Part shown: in pieces, positions 33,407 to 42,812 of the stretch
Layout of the letters: each line of letters opens with the position of its first letter
Position numbering within the stretch: the first letter of the stretch is position 1
DNA from: QUBU01 sp014337915
GTDB taxonomy: Bacteria; Pseudomonadota; Gammaproteobacteria; Steroidobacterales; GCA-2729495
Direction of reading: 5' to 3'
Length of the DNA stretch: 64,000 nucleotides
Assembly: GCA_030263395.1 (NCBI GenBank)
Contig: SZOW01000006.1
Coordinates: 62,001 to 126,000, forward strand
Translations under genes and position numbers: made by a program
The notes under the pieces: model-generated
Told to the model about the DNA's origin: nothing
What the model saw: the letters and a program-made list of their open reading frames with translations, nothing else
Databases searched by the model: none

Positions 33407-36265
33407 ATGAGTGCCACGCTACCGCCCGTCCCCGATTCGTTGCTGGCCGAGGCCCGCCAGGCACTGGCGGCGTTGCCCGACGGGCTTCACCGCGATCCCG
33501 GCGTCGAAGCACGGCTCAGCCGCCTCTGCGCCGCCAGCCCGTTTGCCGCCGGCATCCTCCAGCGCTACCCGGAACTGCTTGCGGAACTGCTCGAGGGCGA
33601 CCGCATCGGGCGTGCGAATGCGGCGGGTGAGCTGGTAGCCGCGGTGGCGGCGACCGCCACGCCTGAACTGGCGGAGCCGGAGTTCATGGCAGGGCTACGG
33701 CGGCTGCGCCACCGCGAGCTGCTGCGGATCCTGTGGCGCGAGGTCGAGGCCCGGGCGACGGTGCCGGAGACCCTGCGTGACCTGTCGGACCTGGCCGATG
33801 CCTGCATCGGTGCCGCGCTGGCCTGGGCCGCAGAGTCCCTGCGGCCACGCCATGGCAGCCCGCGCCTCGACGGCGGCGAGCCCTGCGGGCTCGGTGTCCT
33901 CGGCATGGGCAAGCTCGGCGGCCATGAGCTCAATTTCTCCTCCGACGTCGACCTGATCTTCGTGTTCTCCGATGCCGGCGAGACCGATGGTGCGAAGCCG
34001 ATCGCCAACGAGGAGTATTTCCGCCTGCTGGGCCAGCGGCTGGTCAACCTGCTCGGGCAGACCACGGCCGACGGCTTCGTTTACCGCGTCGACGTGCGTC
34101 TGCGCCCCTTCGGCAACAGCGGCCCGCTGGCGGTGTCGCTGCCGGCGCTGGAAACCTACCTGATGCAGAACGGCCGCGACTGGGAGCGCTACGCCTACGT
34201 CAAGGCGCGCGTGGTCAACGACTGGGTGGACAGCGGGTACTTCTACGACGACGTGGTGCGCCCCTTCGTCTACCGCCGCTACCTCGACTATGGCGTGTTC
34301 GCCTCGCTGCGCGAAATGAAGGCGATGATCGAGGCCGAGGTGCAGCGCAAGGAGTTCCAGGCTGACATCAAGCTCGGCCCGGGCGGCATCCGCGAGATCG
34401 AGTTCATCGTGCAGTCCTTCCAGCTGGTGCGCGGCGGCAGCGTCGCCGGATTGCGCGGTCGCGAGATCCTGCGGCTGCTGCCGGCGCTGGCCCGCCACGG
34501 CTGCCTGCAGCCGGCGGCGGTCGCGGGCCTCACCGCGGCCTACCTGTTCCTGCGCCGGCTGGAGAATGCCATCCAGGCGCTGCGTGACCAGCAGACCCAC
34601 CAGGTGCCGGAGGATGCGCTGGATCGCGCGCGCCTGGCGCTGGCACTGGGAGCGCCGGACTGGTCGGTGGTCGAGGCCGAGCTGGCGCAGCACCGCGACA
34701 CCGTCAGCCGCCACTTCCGCGACGTGGTCTTCCGCGGCGAGGGCGGCGGGCAGGTCGCCCGGGGCGGGCAGCTGCGCCAGGTGTGGCGGGAGGAGGCTGC
34801 GCCGGAGGCCGCGGAAGGCCTGCTGCGCGAGGCGGGGTTCGCCGATCCGCCGGCGGTGCTCGAGCGGCTGCGCCGGCTGCGTGCGGCCTCGAGCCTGCAG
34901 CGGCTGGACGAGCCTGGCCGCCAGCGCCTCGATGCGCTGCTGCCGGCGGTGCTGGAGGCCGCCGGCCGCGAGCGCAACTCGCTGCTGGCGGTGGACGGGG
35001 TCGCCAGCGTCATCGAAGCGATTGGCCGGCGCTCCGCCTACTTCGCCCTGCTCAACGAGAACCCCGCGGCGCGCGACCGGCTGGTCGGCATGTGCGGGAT
35101 GAGCGACTTCCTTGCGCGCCAGATTGCCGACCATCCCATCCTCCTCGACGAGCTGCTCGACCCGCGGCTGTTCGCGGAGCCGCCGACGCGGGACGAACTG
35201 GCCGGGGAACTGGCGCGGCGCCTGGAGGCGGCCGGCAGCGACGACCCGGAGCGCTGGCTGGAGGCACTGCGCAATTTCCAGCGTGCGGCGGTGTTTCGCG
35301 TGGCAGTGGCCGATCTCTCCGGCGTCCTGCCCCTGATGAAGGTGAGCGACCGGCTCACCGAGACCGCGGAGCTGGTGCTGCAGGCAGCCTGCGACCAGGC
35401 CTGGCGGGAACTCACCGCGCGCCACGGCCACCCGCGCTGCACCGTGGATGGCGCGAGCCGTGCTGCGGCCTTCGGCATCATCGCCTACGGCAAGCTCGGC
35501 GGGCTGGAGCTTGGCTACGCGTCGGACCTCGACCTGGTGTTCCTGCACGACTCCGCCGGCGAGGCCCAGCAGACCGATGGCGAGCGGGTACTGGAGAACG
35601 GTGTGTTCTTCGTGCGCCTGGCCAAGCGCATCATCAACTTCGCCACCATGCTCACCACGGCCGGCCACCTCTACGAGGTGGACACGCGGCTGCAGCCCGA
35701 AGGCCGCAAGGGGCTGTTGGTGTCGAGCCTGGCGGCCTTCGAGGCCTACCAGCGCGAGAGCGCCTGGACCTGGGAGCACCAGGCGCTGCTGCGCAGCCGG
35801 GGCATCGCCGGCGACGCGGGAGTGCTCGCCGCCTTCGAGGCCATACGCCGCCAGATCCTCACCGGCCACGGGCACTGGGACAAGCTGCGGGCGGACGTGC
35901 TGGAAATGCGCGAACGCATGCGCGCGGAACTGGCCCGGGGCACCGAGGAAAGCTTCCACATCAAGCACGACCTCGGGGGCATCACCGACATCGAGTTCAT
36001 GGTCCAGTACCTGGTGTTGCGCGAGGCCCCTCGGCACCCGGAGCTGGTGCGCTGGTCCGACAATATCCGCCAGCTCGAAGGCCTCGCCGCCAGTGGCGTG
36101 GTCAGCACCGCGGTCGCCGCCGAACTGACCGACGCCTACCGCGGCTACCGCGAGCGCCTCCACCACCTCGCCCTGGCCGGGCAGCCCGGGTTCATGCCGC
36201 GCGCGGAGGCGGCTGCCGTTGCTGGCCGCGTGCGCGCCATCTGGGATCAGGTCTTTGCCAGCTGA
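33407..36265 (+). CDS. glnE: Bifunctional glutamine synthetase adenylyltransferase/deadenylyltransferase
   Basis: 952 residues, full family length. Two nucleotidyltransferase domains are evident: the N-terminal de-adenylylase with 'GMGKLGGHELNFSSDVDLIF' (~166) and the C-terminal adenylylase with 'AYGKLGGLELGYASDLDLVF' (~691), each followed by a helical bundle. The enzyme adds or removes AMP on glutamine synthetase under control of the PII protein. The start ATG 33407 is 46 bases after otsA, a separate transcriptional unit by context. Confidence 0.97.
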   Translation: MSATLPPVPDSLLAEARQALAALPDGLHRDPGVEARLSRLCAASPFAAGILQRYPELLAELLEGDRIGRANAAGELVAAVAATATPELAEPEFMAGLRRLRHRELLRILWREVEARATVPETLRDLSDLADACIGAALAWAAESLRPRHGSPRLDGGEPCGLGVLGMGKLGGHELNFSSDVDLIFVFSDAGETDGAKPIANEEYFRLLGQRLVNLLGQTTADGFVYRVDVRLRPFGNSGPLAVSLPALETYLMQNGRDWERYAYVKARVVNDWVDSGYFYDDVVRPFVYRRYLDYGVFASLREMKAMIEAEVQRKEFQADIKLGPGGIREIEFIVQSFQLVRGGSVAGLRGREILRLLPALARHGCLQPAAVAGLTAAYLFLRRLENAIQALRDQQTHQVPEDALDRARLALALGAPDWSVVEAELAQHRDTVSRHFRDVVFRGEGGGQVARGGQLRQVWREEAAPEAAEGLLREAGFADPPAVLERLRRLRAASSLQRLDEPGRQRLDALLPAVLEAAGRERNSLLAVDGVASVIEAIGRRSAYFALLNENPAARDRLVGMCGMSDFLARQIADHPILLDELLDPRLFAEPPTRDELAGELARRLEAAGSDDPERWLEALRNFQRAAVFRVAVADLSGVLPLMKVSDRLTETAELVLQAACDQAWRELTARHGHPRCTVDGASRAAAFGIIAYGKLGGLELGYASDLDLVFLHDSAGEAQQTDGERVLENGVFFVRLAKRIINFATMLTTAGHLYEVDTRLQPEGRKGLLVSSLAAFEAYQRESAWTWEHQALLRSRGIAGDAGVLAAFEAIRRQILTGHGHWDKLRADVLEMRERMRAELARGTEESFHIKHDLGGITDIEFMVQYLVLREAPRHPELVRWSDNIRQLEGLAASGVVSTAVAAELTDAYRGYRERLHHLALAGQPGFMPRAEAAAVAGRVRAIWDQVFAS

Positions 36266-36296
36266 CCGGGCCGCGGGCTGGTTGCGCGGCTGCGCT

Positions 36297-36302
36297 TATA
36301 AT
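36297..36302 (+). promoter_or_regulatory. Candidate -10 element for the zinc-ribbon/glycosyltransferase operon
   Basis: A perfect TATAAT lies 42 bases before the GTG start of the zinc-ribbon gene, just after glnE. No good -35 hexamer is found at 16-18 bases upstream, so it would need an activator or an extended element. Confidence 0.3.
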
Positions 36303-36343
36303 CCCGCCCTGCCAATGGTCCCACTGACCCACCGGAGAGCACC

Positions 36344-36550
36344 GTGCGCAAATCGCAGGCCCGCAGCGAGCAGCTGATCCAGCCCAACGCCGAGAACCTG
36401 TACCAGGTCACCCGGGCCGACCTGCCGCTGTCCTGCCCCATGCCGGGCATGTACCTGTGGAACTCGCATCCGCGTGTGTACCTGCCCATCGAGGCCAGCG
36501 GCAGCGCCAAGTGCCCTTACTGCAGCGCCGAATACCGGCTGGTGCGCTGA
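36344..36550 (+). CDS. Small zinc-finger domain protein (COG4391/NDUFS6-like)
   Basis: 68 residues with a GTG start preceded by GGAG. 'LPLSCPMPGMYLWNSHPRVYLPI' followed by 'AKCPYCSAEYRLV' gives a Cys...His...CxxC zinc site, as in the NDUFS6/YjdM-like zinc-finger family. Homologous small genes are commonly located near LPS core and glnE/ilvE genes in gammaproteobacteria. Its function is unknown; zinc binding is predicted from the four ligands. 11 bases separate it from the glycosyltransferase gene. Confidence 0.85.
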   Translation: MRKSQARSEQLIQPNAENLYQVTRADLPLSCPMPGMYLWNSHPRVYLPIEASGSAKCPYCSAEYRLVR

Positions 36551-36561
36551 CGCGCCCCGCC

Positions 36562-37626
36562 GTGGCCGAGCCGCTCATCGCCCACATCAATCTGGCGCGG
36601 GGCTTCCGCGGCGGGGAGCGGCAGACCGAACTGCTGGTCCAGGGCCTCGCCAGCGCCGGCTGGCGCCAGCGCCTGGTGGTGAGGCGCGGGGAAGCGCTCG
36701 CGCGGCGGCTGGCCGGCATCCCAGGGGCGCAGCTTCGCGAGGTGCCGGGTAACGTGCTGGCGGCAGCGCTGGCGTTGCGCGGCGCCGACCTGGTCCACGT
36801 GCACGAGGCACGGGCGCTGCAGGCGGCATGGTTCGGCAGCCTGGCGGGCGGTGCACCCTACCTGGTGACGCGGCGGGTGCAGCAGGGCCCCTCGCACCAT
36901 GCCCTCAACCGCGCCATGTACCGGCGTGCCGCGCGCATCGCCGTGCTGTCCCGGGCCATCGCCGCATCGCTGGCGGCGCTGGAGCCCGGCCTCGCCTGCG
37001 AGGTGATCCCGAGCGCCAGCGCGGGACTGGTCGCCGTGCCGGAACGCGTGGCCGAGCTGCGCCGGCAGTTCGGCGGCGACTGCGTCGTCGGCCACGTCGG
37101 TGCACTGGTGGATTCCCACAAGGGCCAGCGGCAGATCCTGGCGATGGCCCGCGAGACCCGGCGCAGCGCACCCGGGATCCGCTACGTGCTGGTCGGCTCG
37201 GGCCGCGACGAGGCAGCGCTGCGGGCCGAGGCAGCCGGACTCGACAACCTGCACTTCACCGGCGAGGTACGCGATGTCGGCAGCTATCTGGCTGCCATGG
37301 ACGTGTTTCTCTATCCTTCCCGCCACGAGGGCCTGGGCTCGATCCTGCTGGACGCGATGGCCTTCGGGCTGCCGGTGGTTGCCACCCGGGTCGGTGGCAT
37401 ACCGGAAGTGGTGACCAATGGCAGTGGCGGCCTGCTTTGCGAGGTGGACGACGTGGCCGGACTCACCGCCGCGGTGCTGACGCTGCATGCCGACCCGGCA
37501 CTGCGCGAACGCATGGCGGCTGCCAACCGGGAGCGGGCCCGTGGCTTCTCCCCGGAAACCATGACCCGCCGTTACATCAACCTCTACCGGAGCCTGCTCC
37601 CCGGGGCAGCGGCAGCAAGCACATGA
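36562..37626 (+). CDS. GT4-family glycosyltransferase in the LPS core cluster
   Basis: 354 residues from GTG 36562; the reading from 36457 overlaps the zinc-finger gene and is unlikely. The N-terminal 'INLARGFRGGERQTELLVQG' has the glycine loop of GT-B enzymes; the C-terminal 'YPSRHEGLGSILLDAMAFGLPVVATRVGGIPEVV' is the donor-nucleotide site with E-x7-E. It overlaps hldD by four bases, so a role in core oligosaccharide assembly is likely. Acceptor and sugar are unknown. Confidence 0.85.
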   Translation: MAEPLIAHINLARGFRGGERQTELLVQGLASAGWRQRLVVRRGEALARRLAGIPGAQLREVPGNVLAAALALRGADLVHVHEARALQAAWFGSLAGGAPYLVTRRVQQGPSHHALNRAMYRRAARIAVLSRAIAASLAALEPGLACEVIPSASAGLVAVPERVAELRRQFGGDCVVGHVGALVDSHKGQRQILAMARETRRSAPGIRYVLVGSGRDEAALRAEAAGLDNLHFTGEVRDVGSYLAAMDVFLYPSRHEGLGSILLDAMAFGLPVVATRVGGIPEVVTNGSGGLLCEVDDVAGLTAAVLTLHADPALRERMAAANRERARGFSPETMTRRYINLYRSLLPGAAAAST

Positions 37627-38576
37627 TCATCGTCACCGGCGGCGCCGGCTTCATCGGCTCGAACATCGTGCGCCGCCTGAACGAGGCGGGCATCTCCGAG
37701 ATACTGGTGGTGGACGACCTCAGCGACGGGCACAAGGCCATGAACCTGGCCGCGGCCCGCATCGCTGACTACATGGACCACGAGGAGTTCTTCGCTCGCC
37801 TGGTCGCGAACCGGGAGTTCGGCGGCCGGATCCTCGGTGTGCTGCACCAGGGCGCCTGCACCGTCACCACCGAATGGGACGGCCGGATGATGATGCGGCG
37901 CAACCACGAGTTCTCGCGTGAATTGCTGCGCTGGTGCCTGGCGCAGAAGGTGCCGCTGGTCTACGCATCGTCGGCTTCGGTGTATGGCGCCGGCCGGGAG
38001 TTTCGCGTGGCGCCGGAGTGCGAACGGCCCATCAACGTCTACGCCTGGTCCAAGCTGGTGTTCGACCAGCATGCGCGCCGCTGCATCCCCAGTGCCCGCT
38101 CGCAGGTGGTGGGGTTGCGCTACTTCAATGTCTACGGGCCCGGCGAGGCGCACAAGGCTGGCATGGCCAGTGTCGTCTGGCACTTCCACAACCAGCTGCA
38201 GCAGGGCACGGAGCTGCGCCTGTTCGACGGCAGCCACGGCTTCGGCCCGGGCGAGCAGCGGCGCGACTTCATCCATGTCGACGACGTCGCCCGCGCCAAC
38301 CTCTGGTTCCTCGAGCATGGCGGGACCCGCGGCATCTTCAACCTCGGCACCGGCCGCGCGCGCAGCTTCAACGAAGTGGCCCAGGCGGTGATCGCCTGGC
38401 ATGGTCGCGGCAGCATCCGCTACGTGCCGTTTCCACCGGGCCTGCTGGCGGGTTACCAGAGCTTCACCGAGGCGGACCTCTCGACGCTGCGACTGGCCGG
38501 CTACCAGCAGGACTTCATCGGCATCGAGGATGGCGTGCGCGCCTACCTCGACGCGCTGGCGGCGGCGGCGTCGTGA
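37623..38576 (+). CDS. hldD: ADP-L-glycero-D-manno-heptose 6-epimerase
   Basis: 317 residues. Short-chain epimerase with 'MIIVTGGAGFIGSNIVRRL' (NADP-binding), 'DDLSDGHKAMNLA', 'HQGACTVTTEWDG' and the active-site tyrosine and lysine in 'NVYAWSKLVFDQ'. 'HEF...ASSASVYG' supplies the serine. It makes the heptose donor used by WaaC/WaaF. Four-base overlap upstream and 13 bases to waaF downstream show an operon. Confidence 0.95.
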   Translation: MIIVTGGAGFIGSNIVRRLNEAGISEILVVDDLSDGHKAMNLAAARIADYMDHEEFFARLVANREFGGRILGVLHQGACTVTTEWDGRMMMRRNHEFSRELLRWCLAQKVPLVYASSASVYGAGREFRVAPECERPINVYAWSKLVFDQHARRCIPSARSQVVGLRYFNVYGPGEAHKAGMASVVWHFHNQLQQGTELRLFDGSHGFGPGEQRRDFIHVDDVARANLWFLEHGGTRGIFNLGTGRARSFNEVAQAVIAWHGRGSIRYVPFPPGLLAGYQSFTEADLSTLRLAGYQQDFIGIEDGVRAYLDALAAAAS

Positions 38577-38589
38577 GCGGGCGCCGCTG

Positions 38590-39669
38590 ATGGCGGGCGG
38601 CGAGAGAATCCTGGTCGTCGGTCCCGCCTGGGTCGGCGACATGGTCATGGCGCAGTCGCTGTTCCGCCTGCTGCGCCAGCGTGACCCCGACGCCCGGATC
38701 GACGTGGTGGGCCCGCCCTGGTCGGTGCCGCTCGCCGCGCGCATGCCCGAGCTGCGGGAGGGCATTGCCCTCGACGTCGCGCACGGACAGCTGGCGCTCG
38801 GGAGCCGGCGCCGTCTCGGCCTGGAACTGCGTGCCCGCGGCCATGATCGCGCCATCGTGCTGCCGCGCTCGCTGAAGGCGGCGCTGCTGCCCTGGTTCGC
38901 GCGCATCCCGGTGCGTACCGGCTTCGCCGCCGAGGGCCGCAGCTGGCTGCTCACCGACTCGCGCCCGCTGGACCGCAGGGTGCTCGACCAGACGGTCAAG
39001 CGCTTCCTGGCGCTCGGCCTGCCGCCGGACGCGCCGCTGCCGGAACCGCCCCGGCCGGCGCTGCGCATCGACCCGGCCAATCGCGACGCGCTCCAGCGCC
39101 GTTTCGGCCTCGGTCAGGCGCCGGCGGTGGCGCTGATGCCGGGCGCGGCCTTCGGGCCCGCCAAGCAGTGGCCGGTCGGCCATTTCGCCGAACTCGCCAG
39201 GCTGCTCGTCGCCGGAGGTCAGGAGGTCTGGGTGCTGGGCTCGGCGGCCGAACGCCCGCTCGGCGAGCATATCCGTATGGCCGCGGGACCCGGCGTGCAT
39301 GACCTCTGCGGGCAGACACGGCTCGAGGACAGCGTCGACCTGCTCGCGGCGGCGCATTGCGCCGTAACCAACGATTCGGGTCTGATGCACGTCGCCGCGG
39401 CCGCCGGTACCCGCGTGGTTGCGATCTTCGGTTCCACCTCGCCGCATTTCACGCCCCCGTTGACCGGGCGCAGCCACATCCACTACCTGGCGCTGGACTG
39501 CAGTCCCTGCTTCCAGCGCGAGTGCCCGCTCGGCCACCTGCGTTGCCTGCGGGAGATAACGCCCGAGGCGGTGGCTGACTCGGTGCTGGCGCCCGCTATA
39601 CTGCCGGCAGCAACAGCTCAGCCATCGGCCTTGGCAGTTTCCGCCCGGCCGCACGGGATCGAAACATGA
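38590..39669 (+). CDS. waaF: ADP-heptose:LPS heptosyltransferase II
   Basis: 359 residues. GT9 features: 'ILVVGPAWVGDMVMAQSLFR' at the N-terminus, 'MPGAAFGPAKQWPVGHFAEL' and the donor-site 'NDSGLMHVAAAAGTRVVAIFG' followed by 'STSPHFTPPL'. The 'CSPCFQRECPLGHLRCL' cysteine-rich segment is typical of WaaF. Adds the second heptose to the inner core at the cytoplasmic membrane. Its stop overlaps the gmd start. Confidence 0.93.
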   Translation: MAGGERILVVGPAWVGDMVMAQSLFRLLRQRDPDARIDVVGPPWSVPLAARMPELREGIALDVAHGQLALGSRRRLGLELRARGHDRAIVLPRSLKAALLPWFARIPVRTGFAAEGRSWLLTDSRPLDRRVLDQTVKRFLALGLPPDAPLPEPPRPALRIDPANRDALQRRFGLGQAPAVALMPGAAFGPAKQWPVGHFAELARLLVAGGQEVWVLGSAAERPLGEHIRMAAGPGVHDLCGQTRLEDSVDLLAAAHCAVTNDSGLMHVAAAAGTRVVAIFGSTSPHFTPPLTGRSHIHYLALDCSPCFQRECPLGHLRCLREITPEAVADSVLAPAILPAATAQPSALAVSARPHGIET

Positions 39670-40712
39670 AAAAGGCACTGATCACCGGCATCACCGGCCA
39701 GGACGGGTCCTACCTCGCCGAACTGCTGCTGGACAAGGGCTACGAGGTGCATGGCATCGTCAGGCGCGCCTCCACTTTCAACTGGAGCCGCATCGAGCAC
39801 CTGATGAAGGATCCCCACGAGCGCAAGCTGCCGCTGATCCTGCATTACGGCGACCTCGGGGATTCCAGCTCCCTGCTGCACATCCTGCTGAAGGTACGGC
39901 CGGACGAGGTCTACAACCTGGCGGCGCAGAGCCATGTGGCGGTGAGCTTCGACCTGCCGGAATACACCGGCGACATCACCGGCGTCGGTGCGGCGCGCCT
40001 GCTGGAGGCATTGCGCTCCAGCGGCCTGCCTGCGCGTTTCTACCAGGCGAGCAGCAGCGAGCTCTATGGCAAGGTGGTCGAGACGCCGCAGACGGAGACC
40101 ACGCCGTTCCACCCGCGCAGCCCCTATGCCTGTGCCAAGGCCTACAGCTTCTACCTGACGCGCAACTACCGTGAGGCCTACGGCATGTACGCCGTCAACG
40201 GCATCCTCTTCAACCACGAGTCCCCGCGGCGCGGCGAGAATTTCGTGACCCGCAAGATCAGCTTCAGCCTGGCCCGCATCATGGCGGGGCTGCAGGACTG
40301 CCTGTACCTGGGCAATTTCGAGGCGCGGCGCGACTGGGGCTATGCCAGGGAGTACGTCGAGGGGATGTGGCTGATGCTGCAGCAGCCGGAACCCGACGAT
40401 TTCGTGCTGGCCACGGGACGTACCGCCTCGGTGCGTGAGTTCCTCGAGCTCTGCCTCGACCGCGTGGGCATCCGCTTCGAGCGCGAGGGCGAGGGGGCCG
40501 CCGAACGCTACATCGACCGGCGGACCGGCAAGCCGGTGGTGGCCGTCGATCCTCACTACTACCGGCCCGCCGAGGTGGACCTGCTGCTCGGCGACGCCAG
40601 CAAGGCACGCCGCGTGCTCGGCTGGGAACCGCGGACCACGCTGGCGGAACTCGCCACCCTGATGGTCGAGGCGGACTGCAAGCTCCACGGCGTGCGCCTC
40701 GGCAAGGCCTGA
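39666..40712 (+). CDS. gmd: GDP-mannose 4,6-dehydratase
   Basis: 348 residues. NADP-binding 'KKALITGITGQDGSYLAELLLDKGYEVHGI', 'NLAAQSHVAVSFDLPEYT', 'SSSELYGKV', the Tyr-x3-Lys in 'SPYACAKAYSF' and 'FNHESPRRGENFVTRKI' are diagnostic. It forms GDP-4-keto-6-deoxymannose, precursor of GDP-fucose, rhamnose or perosamine. ATGA overlap to waaF suggests 6-deoxyhexose supply for core or O-antigen; no partner reductase is in the window. Confidence 0.95.
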   Translation: MKKALITGITGQDGSYLAELLLDKGYEVHGIVRRASTFNWSRIEHLMKDPHERKLPLILHYGDLGDSSSLLHILLKVRPDEVYNLAAQSHVAVSFDLPEYTGDITGVGAARLLEALRSSGLPARFYQASSSELYGKVVETPQTETTPFHPRSPYACAKAYSFYLTRNYREAYGMYAVNGILFNHESPRRGENFVTRKISFSLARIMAGLQDCLYLGNFEARRDWGYAREYVEGMWLMLQQPEPDDFVLATGRTASVREFLELCLDRVGIRFEREGEGAAERYIDRRTGKPVVAVDPHYYRPAEVDLLLGDASKARRVLGWEPRTTLAELATLMVEADCKLHGVRLGKA

Positions 40713-40781
40713 GGGGCGCAGGGAACGCCGGCTTCCGGCACTGTCCGGCCGGCACAGGCTGGTGCGACGCTGCCGGCGCTT

Positions 40782-41690
40782 TCAGGCCGCAGCGCGCAGC
40801 ACGTTGATGGGCGCCAGTTCCGGGAAGCGCATGTTGGCCAGCGGAATCAGCGCCGTCCAGATGAAGCAGTACTGTCCGGAGAGGCAGCCGTGGCTGACGC
40901 CATCGGCGAACACCATCCAGGCGGAGCCGGGGGCGAAGCGCATTTCCACGTGGGTGTCGATTTCAGCCTGGAAATCGGGGTTGTCCTTGAGGTAGTCGTG
41001 GAAGCGCTTCATGGCACGGTCGTAGGGGCTGGTGTCGAGCACCTTGGCCAGCGGCACCGCGGCTGACAGCGCACGGATCGTCGCCGAGAGCAGCCGGTCG
41101 AAGGAGTTCTTGTCGAGCCTGCCGATGCGGCCCCCGGGCCCGGTGAAACCGGCGCGGGCGGCATGGCGCTCGAACACGCTGGCGAAGCTGCCCTTGCTGG
41201 CCCAGACGCGGTCGTGCTCCGGATTGGCGTTGATGAGGAAGCGCAGGATACGGTCGCCATTGGTGGCGCCGTAGGCGCCGGCGTCGATGTGCACCAGTTC
41301 GCTGGCCTTGTGCGCGTCGATGGCCCGCCCCGCCTCCTCCAGGGGGCGGAAGCTGCAGGTGCCGATGTCCGCACCGGCCATGAGCTCCGGCATTGCACGC
41401 CGGGTCCAGGCGGCGATGTCCTCGCGCAGCCGGGTGAGTACCCGATGCGTTGTTGCGTAGATGGCAGCCGACGAGCTGAGGCCGCTGACACTGTCACCCT
41501 CCGGGTGGTAGCTGACGTTCTTGCGCTTCATCTGCGCCGGCAGCTCGTTGCGCAGCAGGTCGAGGTCCGCTGCGGCCGGCAGCGCCACCGGGCAGCTGGG
41601 CAGGTAGACGATGCCGCCGCGCTCGAGGACGTCGCTGAGGTCGCGGGGCCCGGCCGTGGCCAGGCGTGTTGCGTCGAAGGTTTCGAGCAT
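40782..41690 (-). CDS. kdoO: Kdo 3-hydroxylase family Fe(II)/2-oxoglutarate dioxygenase
   Basis: 302 residues from ATG 41690, which is preceded by AGAGGTGA; ATG 41708 lacks a site. The metal triad candidates are His134 and Asp136 in 'ELVHIDAGAYGATNGDR' and His267 in 'DGVSHGCLSGQY'. This layout matches the KdoO family, which hydroxylates the 3-position of lipid-A-bound Kdo to give Ko, known from Burkholderia and Yersinia. 51 bases after the heptosyltransferase-like gene, it forms a two-gene minus-strand operon. The gene name is by family resemblance. Confidence 0.8.
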   Translation of the reverse strand: MLETFDATRLATAGPRDLSDVLERGGIVYLPSCPVALPAAADLDLLRNELPAQMKRKNVSYHPEGDSVSGLSSSAAIYATTHRVLTRLREDIAAWTRRAMPELMAGADIGTCSFRPLEEAGRAIDAHKASELVHIDAGAYGATNGDRILRFLINANPEHDRVWASKGSFASVFERHAARAGFTGPGGRIGRLDKNSFDRLLSATIRALSAAVPLAKVLDTSPYDRAMKRFHDYLKDNPDFQAEIDTHVEMRFAPGSAWMVFADGVSHGCLSGQYCFIWTALIPLANMRFPELAPINVLRAAA

Positions 41691-41741
41691 CGGTGTCACC
41701 TCTGCCATGGGATCGCGCCGGCGGGCGCGGCGAGACCCTGC

Positions 41742-42812
41742 CTATTTTCCCAGAACGCTGTCCGCCCTGGCGATCACGTCGGCAGGGCTGATGAGGTCCA
41801 TGGCGGCGGGATCGCGCACCCGCTGGCCCCAGCGCAGCTGCGCCGGCGGCACGCCGAACTCGCGCTGCACGGCTTCGGGATAACGGTCGACCACCAGGTC
41901 CTGGCTGAAATACGGGCCGGTACGCCACCGGTTCGACGTCGCGTACAGGCCAATCACCGGCGTGCGGACGGCGGTGGCCATATGGGCCGGCCCCGAATCG
42001 GGGCAGATGACGAGGTCCGCGCGATCGATGATCGCGAGCAGCTGCTTCAGGCTGCTACGACCGACCAGGTTGGCTACCGGAAGGCTGGCGGATCCGGCCA
42101 GCGCCGCGCCGTATGCGGCCTCGGTTGCGGTGCCAGCGCCGGTGAGTACCACCTGGGCGCCGTACACCCGCTGCAGGTGGGCCAGCACCTCGGCGTAATG
42201 CTCCACGCGCCAGTTGCGGTAGTTGCGGAAGCGCTGGCTGCTGCAGGGGCTGATGACCACCACCGGTCCGCTGCCGGGCGTCTGCGCTGCGGCGAACTCG
42301 CGGTCGGCAACGCTGACCGGGATGTCCCAGCGCAGTTCGCGCTGGTTGATGCCGAGGTGCTCGAGGAAGCCGAACAGCCCGTCCATCACATGCTGTTCCG
42401 GCCGTGCCGCGATCCGCTCGTTGGTGAACAGCCACTGGTAATCACGCGCACGGCGGCGGTCGAAGCCGATGCGCCGCCCCGCGCTCACCATGCGGCTGGC
42501 GAGGTTGGCGCGCATCGAGGCGTGCATGTGGAGCAGCACCGGGAAATGGCGGCCGCGCAGTTGCCGGCGAATGTCGACGAGGCTGGCCCGGGGCCGGGCC
42601 TTGTCGAAGGTGATAAACTCGACGCCGTCCACGCCCTTCATGAGACCGTGCTCGGTCCTGCCGATCAGCCAGGTGAGTTGCGTACGTGGCCAGGCGGCCT
42701 GGAGGGTCCTGACGATGGGGAGCGTGTGGCAGCAGTCACCGATGGCCGAGAGCCGCACGAGGCACAGCGATTCCGGCCCATTCCCTGGTGGTCGACCGGA
42801 TGAAGGTGGCAT
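41742..42812 (-). CDS. GT9 heptosyltransferase-family glycosyltransferase (WaaC-like)
   Basis: 356 residues if started at ATG 42812; conserved sequence begins shortly after ('SLCLVRLSAIGDCCHTLPIV'). The donor motif 'ICPDSGPAHMATAVRTPVIGLYATSN' and 'VVISPCSSQRFRNYRNW' place it in GT9, nearer heptosyltransferase I than II. It may add the first heptose to Kdo (or a later heptose). No ribosome site precedes ATG 42812; an in-frame ATG at 42854 preceded by AGG is an alternative. The chosen ATG overlaps the kdkA ATG on the other strand. Confidence 0.8.
   Translation of the reverse strand: MPPSSGRPPGNGPESLCLVRLSAIGDCCHTLPIVRTLQAAWPRTQLTWLIGRTEHGLMKGVDGVEFITFDKARPRASLVDIRRQLRGRHFPVLLHMHASMRANLASRMVSAGRRIGFDRRRARDYQWLFTNERIAARPEQHVMDGLFGFLEHLGINQRELRWDIPVSVADREFAAAQTPGSGPVVVISPCSSQRFRNYRNWRVEHYAEVLAHLQRVYGAQVVLTGAGTATEAAYGAALAGSASLPVANLVGRSSLKQLLAIIDRADLVICPDSGPAHMATAVRTPVIGLYATSNRWRTGPYFSQDLVVDRYPEAVQREFGVPPAQLRWGQRVRDPAAMDLISPADVIARADSVLGK

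Noticed and set aside
33695..36166. 823-codon minus-strand frame opposite glnE
   Set aside because: Shadow of glnE; His/Gln/Arg-rich with no domain.
40713..40781. GC-rich repeats between gmd and the Kdo-hydroxylase gene as a terminator
   Set aside because: Pairing is imperfect, several alternative stems compete and there is no T run on either strand, so I cannot support a specific terminator.
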